DNA from: an uncultured Bacteroidaceae bacterium
Lineage (GTDB): Bacteria > Bacteroidota > Bacteroidia > Bacteroidales > Bacteroidaceae
Length of the DNA: 64,000 nt
Direction of reading: 5' to 3'
Assembly: GCA_905234735.1 (NCBI GenBank)
Contig: CAJOJA010000005.1
Span: forward strand, 62,001-126,000
Shown here: positions 20,732 through 29,068 of the stretch, piece after piece
Layout of the letters: each line of letters starts with the position of its first letter
Numbering within the stretch: the first letter of the stretch is position 1
Program-made: the position numbers and the translations under genes
Notes under the pieces: model-generated
Databases searched by the model: none
Told to the model about the DNA's origin: nothing
What the model saw: only the letters and a program-made list of their open reading frames with translations

Positions 20732-20770
20732 TTTAGTCTCAAAACAAATTAAATAATTCTGAATTATACA

Positions 20771-21958
20771 ATGAACCTATCTGATGAGATTCGTTATATC
20801 GGTGTCGACGACACGGACATCGACCTCTTTGAGAGCCAATACCACGTACCCGAAGGTATGAGTTACAACAGCTACATCATCCTGGACGAAAAGGTTGCTG
20901 TTCTGGACACTGCCGACCAACGTAAGACGTCCGAGTGGCAGAAGCAGATGCTCGACACCCTGCAGGGACGCAAGATTGACTACCTTGTCGTTCACCACAT
21001 GGAGCCCGATCATGCTGCCAACATCGCAGCTGTTGCCAAGGCATATCCCGAAGCAAAGATTGTGCTCAGCGCAGCAGCAACCAAGATGCTTCCCAACTTC
21101 TTCCCCGAGTCCGATCTGACCGATCGACTACTCGTTGTGAAAGAGGGCGACACACTTTCACTGGGCACCCATACACTACAGTTCATCGCGGCCCCGATGG
21201 TCCACTGGCCCGAAGTGCTTATGAGTTACGAGCAAAAGGAGCAAATCCTCTTTGCCGCTGACGGATTCGGCAAGTTTGGTGCGCTCTGTCATGAAAGTGT
21301 AAACGCTGACGGCACATTGGCCGACTGGGCATGTGAGGCACGCCGTTACTACTTCAACATCGTGGGTAAGTACGGAATGCAGGTGCAGAACGTGCTGAAG
21401 AAGGCGGCCAATCTGGACATTAAGTTCATCGCCCCCTTGCATGGTCCTGTACTCAAGGGTTCAGACCTAACCGAAGCGGTTCGCCTCTACGACATCTGGA
21501 GCCGCTACGATGTGGAGACAGAGGGAGTGTTCGTGGCATACGCCAGCATTCACGGTGGCACGCGCGCTGCAGCTGAGAAGATGGTGGAAATACTGAAGCA
21601 GAAGGGATGCCCCAAGGTTGCCGTATGCGACCTTACGCGCGACGACCTTGCCGAGGCCATTGAGGATGCCTTCCGCTATGGTCGCATCGTCCTGTTGGCT
21701 GCCTCCTACGATGCTGGTGTCTTCCCCCCGATGCACGACTTCCTCTATCACTTGCAGATAAAGAATTTCCAGCGTCGCCGCTTCGCCCTTGTGGAAAACG
21801 GATCGTGGGCTCCCTCTGCTGGCAAGATAATGACCGAGATGATTGGTCAAATGAAAGACTGCGAAATCGCGGCTCCCGTAGTCACCATCCGCAGCCGAAT
21901 GAAAGAAGCCGACCTGCCCCAGTTCGAGGCTCTGGCTGACGCCATTTTAGGGGAATAA
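20771..21958 (+). CDS. FprA family A-type flavoprotein (FDP)
   Basis: Metallo-beta-lactamase motif VVHHMEPDHAANI plus C-terminal flavodoxin domain VFVAYASIHGGTRAAAEKM. Confidence 0.9.
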   Translation: MNLSDEIRYIGVDDTDIDLFESQYHVPEGMSYNSYIILDEKVAVLDTADQRKTSEWQKQMLDTLQGRKIDYLVVHHMEPDHAANIAAVAKAYPEAKIVLSAAATKMLPNFFPESDLTDRLLVVKEGDTLSLGTHTLQFIAAPMVHWPEVLMSYEQKEQILFAADGFGKFGALCHESVNADGTLADWACEARRYYFNIVGKYGMQVQNVLKKAANLDIKFIAPLHGPVLKGSDLTEAVRLYDIWSRYDVETEGVFVAYASIHGGTRAAAEKMVEILKQKGCPKVAVCDLTRDDLAEAIEDAFRYGRIVLLAASYDAGVFPPMHDFLYHLQIKNFQRRRFALVENGSWAPSAGKIMTEMIGQMKDCEIAAPVVTIRSRMKEADLPQFEALADAILGE

Positions 21959-21989
21959 AGGGATACTGGACTTATAGCCCCATAAAAAA

Positions 21990-22901
21990 CTACTCCTCCA
22001 AAGCACCGACAATCTCCCGAACGGAGGAGAAACCATGACGTGCGAGGTATTCATCGATACCTCGCACTATTTTTGTACTCACTGCAGGGTCTACGAAGTT
22101 CGCTGTACCTATCTCTACGGCCGAAGCACCGGCAAGCAGGAACTCCACAGCATCGGTGGCCGACATGATGCCACCAAGACCAACAACGGGAATACGGACA
22201 GCCTTAGCCACCTGATAGACCATGCGAAGTGCCACAGGTTTTACGGCCGGTCCGGACAGTCCACCCGTGCCAATACTCAACACTTTCCTTCTGCGTTCCG
22301 CATCGATGGCCATGCCCATCAGCGTGTTAATCAACGAAACTGCATCCGCCCCCTCAGCCTCCACTGCACGAGCTATCTCAGCGATGTCGGTAACATTGGG
22401 TGACAGCTTGACTATCAGCGTCTTCGGATATGCCTTGCGCACAGCCTTAACCACACTGGCTGCACCTGCAGCCGTCACGCCGAAGGCCATACCGCCCTGT
22501 CGGACGTTGGGGCACGAGATATTGAGTTCGATGGCCGGTATGCGCTCCAGTTCGCCGATGCGTCTGGCACATTCGGTGTAGTCCTCTATGGTCGAACCGC
22601 TCACGTTGACAATAACGTTCGTCGGCAAATCCTTCACCTCAGGATAGATGTGCTCACAGAAGTAGTCCACCCCCTTATTTTGCAGCCCCACACAGTTCAG
22701 CATACCACTGGCCGTTTCGGCCATACGCGGATAGGGGTTGCCCTCACGGGGATACAACGTAGTGCCCTTCACCACTATGCCTCCCAGCTCGCCCAGGTCC
22801 ACAAAGTCCTGAAACTCCAGTCCGTAGCCAAACGTTCCGCTGGCTGTCATCACGGGATTGCGCAATTCCAGTGCGCCTATCTTTGTTGTCAAGTCTACCA
22901 T
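21990..22901 (-). CDS. pyrD: Dihydroorotate dehydrogenase B catalytic subunit
   Basis: [68 protein letters not shown]. Confidence 0.94.
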   Translation of the reverse strand: MVDLTTKIGALELRNPVMTASGTFGYGLEFQDFVDLGELGGIVVKGTTLYPREGNPYPRMAETASGMLNCVGLQNKGVDYFCEHIYPEVKDLPTNVIVNVSGSTIEDYTECARRIGELERIPAIELNISCPNVRQGGMAFGVTAAGAASVVKAVRKAYPKTLIVKLSPNVTDIAEIARAVEAEGADAVSLINTLMGMAIDAERRRKVLSIGTGGLSGPAVKPVALRMVYQVAKAVRIPVVGLGGIMSATDAVEFLLAGASAVEIGTANFVDPAVSTKIVRGIDEYLARHGFSSVREIVGALEE

Positions 22902-23659
22902 TTCAGTTCATCTACGTTAAACACTGGTCCGTCGGTACATACGCATTTATGGCCCTCCTGTGTCTCCTGCACACAGCAAAGGCAGGCTCCTACGCCACAG
23001 GCCATACGGTTTTCCAGCGAGACTTCGCAGGGGATACCTTGCTCGCCGGCATAGCGGGCCACAGCCTTCATCATGGGTGTCGGACCACAAGTCTGAACGA
23101 GGTCAAAGCGTCGTTCAACCAACACGGAGTGCTGCGTCACGAAACCCCGTTCGCCCAGGCTACCATCCTCTGTGGTGACAAGCACTTCGCCTAATGCCTG
23201 GAACGCGTCGAGACAAAGCAAGGCATCACGAGTTCTGGCCCCTAACAGGAACGTGGGACGCAGGCCTTCCGCCTTCAGGCTACGTCCGAGGAAATACAAT
23301 GGAGCCACACCTACACCACCGCCAACCAACAGGACGTTCGTCCCCGGTTGGGGAATAGTAAACCCATTTCCCAACGGCAGTACGGCATTTACTCGGTCGC
23401 CCGGTTTCAGCGAGGCCAGCCAACGGGTGCCCTGCCCCACAACCTGAACGAGGAACGAAATCTCATCGTCGTGGATGTCGTGGATGCTGATGGGGCGACG
23501 CAAAAATACCCCAGGGGCATCAATGCGCAACTGGGCAAACTGTCCAGGCAGGCACGTGGGCATACGGCCTTCAACAGGACGCATACGTAACAAGACGAAG
23601 GCTGAGGCAGGAGCCTCGACCTTCGTCACGAGTAAGTCTAAAATGTGTTTCTCCATCAT
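22895..23659 (-). CDS. pyrK: Dihydroorotate dehydrogenase electron-transfer subunit
   Basis: [38 protein letters not shown] cysteine cluster; overlaps pyrD by 7 bp. Confidence 0.93.
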   Translation of the reverse strand: MMEKHILDLLVTKVEAPASAFVLLRMRPVEGRMPTCLPGQFAQLRIDAPGVFLRRPISIHDIHDDEISFLVQVVGQGTRWLASLKPGDRVNAVLPLGNGFTIPQPGTNVLLVGGGVGVAPLYFLGRSLKAEGLRPTFLLGARTRDALLCLDAFQALGEVLVTTEDGSLGERGFVTQHSVLVERRFDLVQTCGPTPMMKAVARYAGEQGIPCEVSLENRMACGVGACLCCVQETQEGHKCVCTDGPVFNVDELKW

Positions 23660-23674
23660 ACTTTACTGTATTTA

Positions 23675-24247
23675 CTAAAAGTCGCCGCCCATGCCGCCCT
23701 GCGGGCCGCCGAAGCCTCCTTGGCGAGGACCACCCTGCGGGCCGCCAAAGCCTCCCTGGCGCGGACCTTGTCCACCCTGTCGCATATTCTGACGCTGTCG
23801 GAATATCTTAGCCAGTTGCTGGGGCGTCAGGGTCTTCTTGAACTCGGCGTAGTATTTCTTCTCCACCTCCAGTCGTTTCTGTTGCTGGGCAATCTGTTGT
23901 TCCTGACGGGAGAAGTATTCGTCCACCAGATTCTGAGCCTCTTCGTCGGATAGCTTTTTCTTCTCCCTGTCGGCATTCGGATTCAGCATGCCACGTCGTC
24001 CACTCTGGGTTGCCTGCAGTTCGTTCTGATACATTTTATATTGGGCAATGAACTCGCTCTTGGCATCACCCTTCAAGTCCATTTCCTTAGCTAAACGCTC
24101 GGCAAGCTGCTCCATCATTTCGGCACGTCGGCCCTTCATTTCCTCCCCATCGGGACGCTGGGCTGCTGCCTGCGTAGGCATAAAACACGTGAGAGTAAAC
24201 ATCAATAGTGAAAGTGCAATTTGTTTTGTTTTCATAATCGTTTGCAT
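23675..24247 (-). CDS. Secreted Spy/CpxP-like hypothetical protein with GGPRQGGFGGPQ C-terminal repeats
   Basis: Signal peptide, acidic helical domain, glycine-rich tail. Confidence 0.55.
   Translation of the reverse strand: MQTIMKTKQIALSLLMFTLTCFMPTQAAAQRPDGEEMKGRRAEMMEQLAERLAKEMDLKGDAKSEFIAQYKMYQNELQATQSGRRGMLNPNADREKKKLSDEEAQNLVDEYFSRQEQQIAQQQKRLEVEKKYYAEFKKTLTPQQLAKIFRQRQNMRQGGQGPRQGGFGGPQGGPRQGGFGGPQGGMGGDF
23697..23767. repeat. 36-bp tandem repeat x2 encoding GGPRQGGFGGPQ
   Basis: ccctgcgggccgccgaagcctccttggcgaggacca / ccctgcgggccgccaaagcctccctggcgcggacc. Confidence 0.85.
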
Positions 24248-24362
24248 TTTTGTTTTGTTAATACTTAGTTTCTTTCATTGTGCACACGACCTTATGACCC
24301 CCATCGCAGGAGAGAGTTTAATCCGTTTCACGCATTTTAACCTTTGGTCTTAAATTCCCTAA

Positions 24363-25133
24363 TCATCTCGTCGTAATATGGAAGCAACCCTGTTTGACCT
24401 CATATTTCACATAGCAACGACCGTCACTCCGCAGGTCACGTAGCACCTCAGAAAGTACAAACTTCAACGTATCGTTACGCACCACCCTACGCCGTTCGCC
24501 AGGTGGTTCCACCGTATGATAGCGATTATAGCAAATATCGAACGTTGTACCGAATCGATGGCAACTCTGTTCACTGGCATTGCCGTTTTGGCGACGCAGG
24601 CGGGCCACATCAGCCTCGCTTCGAAGCACGCTGGTCACGATGATACGATGCAGGGGAATACCCTTCACGGCCAACGAATCCAGATAGTTTCTTCCGATGT
24701 CCTGCAACAAAAGAGCCGCCCGGGGCACCAGATAGGGAATACTGCTGTTCATACCCTTGTCAATCACATAATAGGGATTCGAACCCACGAAGACCAGTTC
24801 GCTCTTACGCAGTTCGGCCTGCTGGCGGTCGCGTACGGGGCACACTCCCCACCGACGGGCCGCCAAGATTTGCACGTCCTGCACGTCGGGAAAGCAGTCC
24901 TTATAGCTATGCACGCTACGGACGGGATGCCTTCCGTATGTATCCATGCTATAGTCTGTTTTCGTCAGTGGCAGGGCTACGGACTCGGGTCTACGGACAG
25001 GTTCCGACGGTGTATCCGTCCTGGCCGGTGTCATTTGGTTGCGAATGCCGGCACTCGTCCATCGCACGACAGCCAGCACAGCGAGTGCAGTTCCACACAG
25101 ACCCAAGTATATGTTTTTCTTCAGACGTCTCAT
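24363..25133 (-). CDS. DUF5715-like membrane-anchored protein, possible M15/VanY-type peptidase fold
   Basis: TM near N-term; RIIVTSVLRSEADVARLRRQNGNASEQSCHRFGTTFDICYNRY resembles the SxHxxGxAxD motif. Confidence 0.5.
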   Translation of the reverse strand: MRRLKKNIYLGLCGTALAVLAVVRWTSAGIRNQMTPARTDTPSEPVRRPESVALPLTKTDYSMDTYGRHPVRSVHSYKDCFPDVQDVQILAARRWGVCPVRDRQQAELRKSELVFVGSNPYYVIDKGMNSSIPYLVPRAALLLQDIGRNYLDSLAVKGIPLHRIIVTSVLRSEADVARLRRQNGNASEQSCHRFGTTFDICYNRYHTVEPPGERRRVVRNDTLKFVLSEVLRDLRSDGRCYVKYEVKQGCFHITTR

Positions 25134-25282
25134 TATGTTTAAAATCGTCAGGGATTGTGGTTTCAAATTTCAAAGTGCAAAGTTACTATTAAGTAACCGA
25201 AATGCCAAATTTCTTATTGCAAATTTGAACAGGCCTCTCTTCATTTTACTGTTCTAACGACACACGGGTTTTCTGTCATATA

Positions 25283-25726
25283 TTACAACGATTCTATACT
25301 ATGGAAAAATAGAACTTTAGCATCGCGCATGATGTCCTCGTGGTCGAAGGCCAACGGAGGCAGCGCATCGATGGGGAACCACTGGGCCTTTGCAGCATCA
25401 TCAAGCCCCATCACCTCAGCAGGTGAATCGATGATGGCCAAGTACGCCACACAGACATTTCGGCCTCTTGGGTCGCGGTCCACTTTAGAGTATGCACCAA
25501 TCTGCCAAACCTGCTGAACGTCCAGCCCTGTTTCTTCTTTCAGTTCACGTTTAGCACATTGCTCCGTCGTTTCATCCATTTCCAAGAAACCTCCGGGCAA
25601 TGCCCAACACCCTTTGTAGGGGTCATTACCTCTCTCAATTAACAGTACCTGCGGTACATCTTCTTTTGTCATTACCACGCAGTCAGCCGTAACTGCGGGC
25701 CTTGGGTATTCATACGTATATGCCAT
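25283..25726 (-). CDS. NUDIX hydrolase
   Basis: GGFLEMDETTEQCAKRELKEETGL Nudix box. Confidence 0.93.
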   Translation of the reverse strand: MAYTYEYPRPAVTADCVVMTKEDVPQVLLIERGNDPYKGCWALPGGFLEMDETTEQCAKRELKEETGLDVQQVWQIGAYSKVDRDPRGRNVCVAYLAIIDSPAEVMGLDDAAKAQWFPIDALPPLAFDHEDIMRDAKVLFFHSIESL

Positions 25727-25787
25727 AACTTATAATTTTATTCCATGCTAAATTCATCACATCTTCTTCATGCCTTTCATTTACACC

Positions 25788-25826
25788 GAACTTTACACCG
25801 AACTTTGCACCGAATAGCTTATCAAT
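25788..25826. repeat. 12-bp tandem repeat (ACACCGAACTTT) x3
   Basis: tttacaccgaactttacaccgaactttgcaccgaa. Confidence 0.8.
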
Positions 25827-25938
25827 CAGATTGGCATCATTACATGGATTAGGATTTCTCGCGACAAAGATAGTGCAAAGCGAGTGAAAAAGCAAATAAA
25901 ATTTGTGTTTTCTTGTTTTTACAACATTAGCAAATAAT

Positions 25939-26041
25939 ACCTCCTTACCTCCCTCGACGAAGCTGTATGGTCGATGAATAGAGAGTTCGTGGCACGAGAG
26001 GTGTTAGCCGAAGACCTCCCTCACACCTCCCTTCCTCCTCG
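25939..26041 (+). repeat. Island-flanking CCTCCCTC repeat, copy A
   Basis: acctccttacctccctcg...tcgatgaatagagagttcgtggcacgagaggtgttagccgaagacctccctcacacctccctt; aligns ungapped to copy B. Confidence 0.8.
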
Positions 26042-26140
26042 TATGATTTCATTCGCCTGTCCCCTGACATCTTGCAGTTAATCCACTGATAAGCTTATCG
26101 TCATTCTTGGTTGCCATAGATTATCGTTTTTCATAAATCA

Positions 26141-26794
26141 CTACGCAGCCAAAAGCAAGGCTGCGATAATGCTAAGACTTTCTGCGACCATACGGCCGCT
26201 CCAAGCACCGTCCGTCAACTTGTGCTCTATGATGTAGTTGCGCAATTGCATTCGCCAAACTTTGCTCTGGAGTAGTATCCATAGGTCTTCATCAAAACTT
26301 GCAAACTTCACATGATCTTTCAGCCAACGTTTTGAGGGATTTAACCCTACTTGAATATTATCTATATATTGCAGGTGCCAAAAACCGTCGGATTGCAGAT
26401 GCCAAAACGGATTTGAGATGTCGGTAGGCTTGTCAAAAAGCGAGTTCTTCACATACTTATTCATCAACACCAAATATCGTTTCTCCAACCATTCCGTTAA
26501 TGGAAATTCATTGTTGCAGAATTCCTTTGATTCTATACTATCGATAATAGCAAGCAATAATACAGGCTTAGCTACGATTACCTCGCCACGTATCTTTGCC
26601 TGACGGATGTTTAGGATACGTTTCGTATAGTTGGCATAGCATTTTTCGTAGAAGTAAAACCTAAGGTCTTCCCTAGGAATCCTCCCGTTTTCCTTCTCCA
26701 GACGCTCAATGTTCTCCAGCTGGTCTTTGCTGATAGGCAAATCTAGTGCTTTCAACATTTCAGCGGTCTCGTATGCTTTGTCCAGTTCCTCCAT
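26141..26794 (-). CDS. Island protein with ScoMcrA-SBD-like (HNH-endonuclease N-terminal-like) domain, no HNH
   Basis: KPVLLLAIIDSIES...FPLTEWLEKRYLVLM...NPFWHLQSDGFWHL pattern; N-terminal module shared with neighbour. Confidence 0.5.
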   Translation of the reverse strand: MEELDKAYETAEMLKALDLPISKDQLENIERLEKENGRIPREDLRFYFYEKCYANYTKRILNIRQAKIRGEVIVAKPVLLLAIIDSIESKEFCNNEFPLTEWLEKRYLVLMNKYVKNSLFDKPTDISNPFWHLQSDGFWHLQYIDNIQVGLNPSKRWLKDHVKFASFDEDLWILLQSKVWRMQLRNYIIEHKLTDGAWSGRMVAESLSIIAALLLAA

Positions 26795-26841
26795 ACTTAG
26801 AGTTATCTATGGAAATAAATCATGCTTCATTTCAAGAATCA

Positions 26842-27450
26842 TTAATCTCCTAACATCGCCTTTTCGATGATTAGGTTTAAATTCAGTTCGCGATTAATAT
26901 TCTTTAGCATCTCCAGTTTTCTTTCGGTGTTAGTATAGGTACAAACATACAATCCTGGTTCTATTTCATGCTGATAGGATTGGTATCTCTCATTTTCATA
27001 CAACTTTGTAGATATAATATTCTCTCCATTAATCATGATTCCCAACCGCTCTACATTCTTTGCTCCAGCATATCTAATTACATCAACAAATGTATTTGTC
27101 ACAATCTTATGGCACGAAACCCGATTGTCAGGGAACGTTACCCGAATGATGTATTTTTTCTTTCTCTGTCCTTGTAAATCTTCTGTGGGGAACAAAGTTG
27201 TTTTAGGTCTTATAGGTTCCGCCAATTTTATATCAAAGCCATCATCCATCGAATATGTAACTTCAAGCTGGAACTTATTTTTCATTTTCTCTACCATCGG
27301 TTCCAGCTCCTGCTTTATCAGTGGAATTATTTCATCGCGAAGATACTCCCGTTCCATCTGAGCTATTGCGTTTAATTGTTCGTTGCTGACTGGTAGTCCC
27401 AATGCCTCCAGCATCTCTACGGCCTCGTATATCTTATTCAGTTTTTCCAT
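26842..27450 (-). CDS. Uncharacterised island protein sharing N-terminal module with downstream gene
   Basis: MEKLNKIYEAVEMLEALGLPVSNEQLNAIAQMERE; C-terminal ...TFVDVIRYAGAKNVERLGIMINGENIIST... domain. Confidence 0.6.
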   Translation of the reverse strand: MEKLNKIYEAVEMLEALGLPVSNEQLNAIAQMEREYLRDEIIPLIKQELEPMVEKMKNKFQLEVTYSMDDGFDIKLAEPIRPKTTLFPTEDLQGQRKKKYIIRVTFPDNRVSCHKIVTNTFVDVIRYAGAKNVERLGIMINGENIISTKLYENERYQSYQHEIEPGLYVCTYTNTERKLEMLKNINRELNLNLIIEKAMLGD

Positions 27451-27457
27451 GATATTA

Positions 27458-29062
27458 TTAAATCAAATGCGTTACCTTTATCTTCTGCCAGTGTTTGCCT
27501 CCAAGTCCCAACAATTGACTAGTTGTATCTCTAGTTATGAGTTCACCCTTTTGTAAAGCTCCTATCACCTGTTTCAATTCTTGCAAGGATGAACCTGAAA
27601 CGCCAAATAAGTCCTTCAGCACATTATCATTTTGCTGTTGTTGCTTCATGATTAGTGGGTATTGAGCATTGGCATAGAAATCGAAATACTTACTCTTAAA
27701 GCTCTCCATATTTTGAGTGGCAAGAATGACGCTCATGCCCTTATTTCGCCCAACAGCTATAAGGTTCTGCAGTGGTTTGTTCTCAAATCCAAGCATATAG
27801 TGGGCTTCATCAATGATGGTAAAGTGCCGTATCTCCACACGCTCATCATTCATCGCTTGTTTAGGCAGTTGCTCATAAATACTATTCAGTTTCGAAATCA
27901 CAAAATAAACAATGGCCTTAGCCATAATTCCTTCTTTCTGAAACGGCCCCAAATTAATGATGTAGCAATTCTCCGTAAGTTTTATCTTATCTTCATTAGC
28001 GAAAATATTGTTTCTTACCAACTGGTTCAACACGGAAGTAATGCTGTCCGATTCATCCTGCTTCTTTTCAGGTAACAGAGCAATATAGTGTTCCAAAACT
28101 TCTTGAAACGTCACAGCATGAAATGCGTTATCCTTATACGCATTGATGATAGCCCTGCTGAGACGATCATCCATGTTTGCACTAATCTTTGCAGGAGATA
28201 TCGAGCACAATGCTGTAGCCAATGACGTTGCATATAAGTTAACCTCGTTAATGGGCCTCCCGCTGAAATCCTTAAATGGTGTGAATGGTAGCGGTTGTTC
28301 CATCGGATTAAGTATGGCCGTACGATCGGTATCGAATTTCTGTAGCCACGATTCGTTGGCTGGGTCGGAAAACTCTCCTTTATAATCAAAGAGTAGGAAA
28401 TTAACGGGATAGTGAGTATCCGACGATGCACTCCGTATCTGATTTATCAGTACAGCCAGCAGGTTTGACTTTCCTGAACCCGTTGTACCTGCTACCAATA
28501 TCTGCGTATTGGTGACCTCTTTGCTGTTGATGTCCAGATAGGCAATCATACCATTGTCGTACTCTCCGATATGCAAGTTTAGTTCGGGTATTGCGACCGT
28601 CGAGCGCCCCCCTCGCAATGGCATATATGTAAGCCATTCATCAATAGCTCCTTCTCTCATGAGCATGTCATGTCCACGCAGTATTTCACGCCCAATCACT
28701 TTGCTTACTAACGTCGATGATTTCCAGTCAGCTTCCACATCATGATATCTCAGTTTCAGTAATGTTTCAAACATCGACCCGATATCTGCCTTCGTGAAAA
28801 ACGTCGTTGCGTATGGGGTACGGGATAATCCCAGGTTCAGGTCATTCAAGTCGTCCACTCTTCTGGGCGACTTGTCGCTTAATCCCACCAACAGGCAGAT
28901 GCGAAGCACCATACTATAGTTCAGCACCAAGGGGCGTACATGTTCAGTGTATTCGTTCAGATTGAGTCGTTGCTCCAGCTGATTCTTCACGTCCATGATG
29001 CGATCATGCATCCCGTTTATCGTTGTTACCCCTTTTGTCGAGAGTTCTTGAATATTATTCAT
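27458..29062 (-). CDS. HerA/FtsK-type ATPase with DndE-like N-terminal domain
   Basis: ILVAGTTGSGKSNLLAVLINQI Walker A; HFTIIDEAHYML Walker B; SVILATQNMESF; N-term VLRICLLVGLSDKSPRRVDDLNDLNLGL...TKADIGSMFETLLKLR resembles DndE. Confidence 0.7.
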   Translation of the reverse strand: MNNIQELSTKGVTTINGMHDRIMDVKNQLEQRLNLNEYTEHVRPLVLNYSMVLRICLLVGLSDKSPRRVDDLNDLNLGLSRTPYATTFFTKADIGSMFETLLKLRYHDVEADWKSSTLVSKVIGREILRGHDMLMREGAIDEWLTYMPLRGGRSTVAIPELNLHIGEYDNGMIAYLDINSKEVTNTQILVAGTTGSGKSNLLAVLINQIRSASSDTHYPVNFLLFDYKGEFSDPANESWLQKFDTDRTAILNPMEQPLPFTPFKDFSGRPINEVNLYATSLATALCSISPAKISANMDDRLSRAIINAYKDNAFHAVTFQEVLEHYIALLPEKKQDESDSITSVLNQLVRNNIFANEDKIKLTENCYIINLGPFQKEGIMAKAIVYFVISKLNSIYEQLPKQAMNDERVEIRHFTIIDEAHYMLGFENKPLQNLIAVGRNKGMSVILATQNMESFKSKYFDFYANAQYPLIMKQQQQNDNVLKDLFGVSGSSLQELKQVIGALQKGELITRDTTSQLLGLGGKHWQKIKVTHLI

Positions 29063-29068
29063 AGTGCG

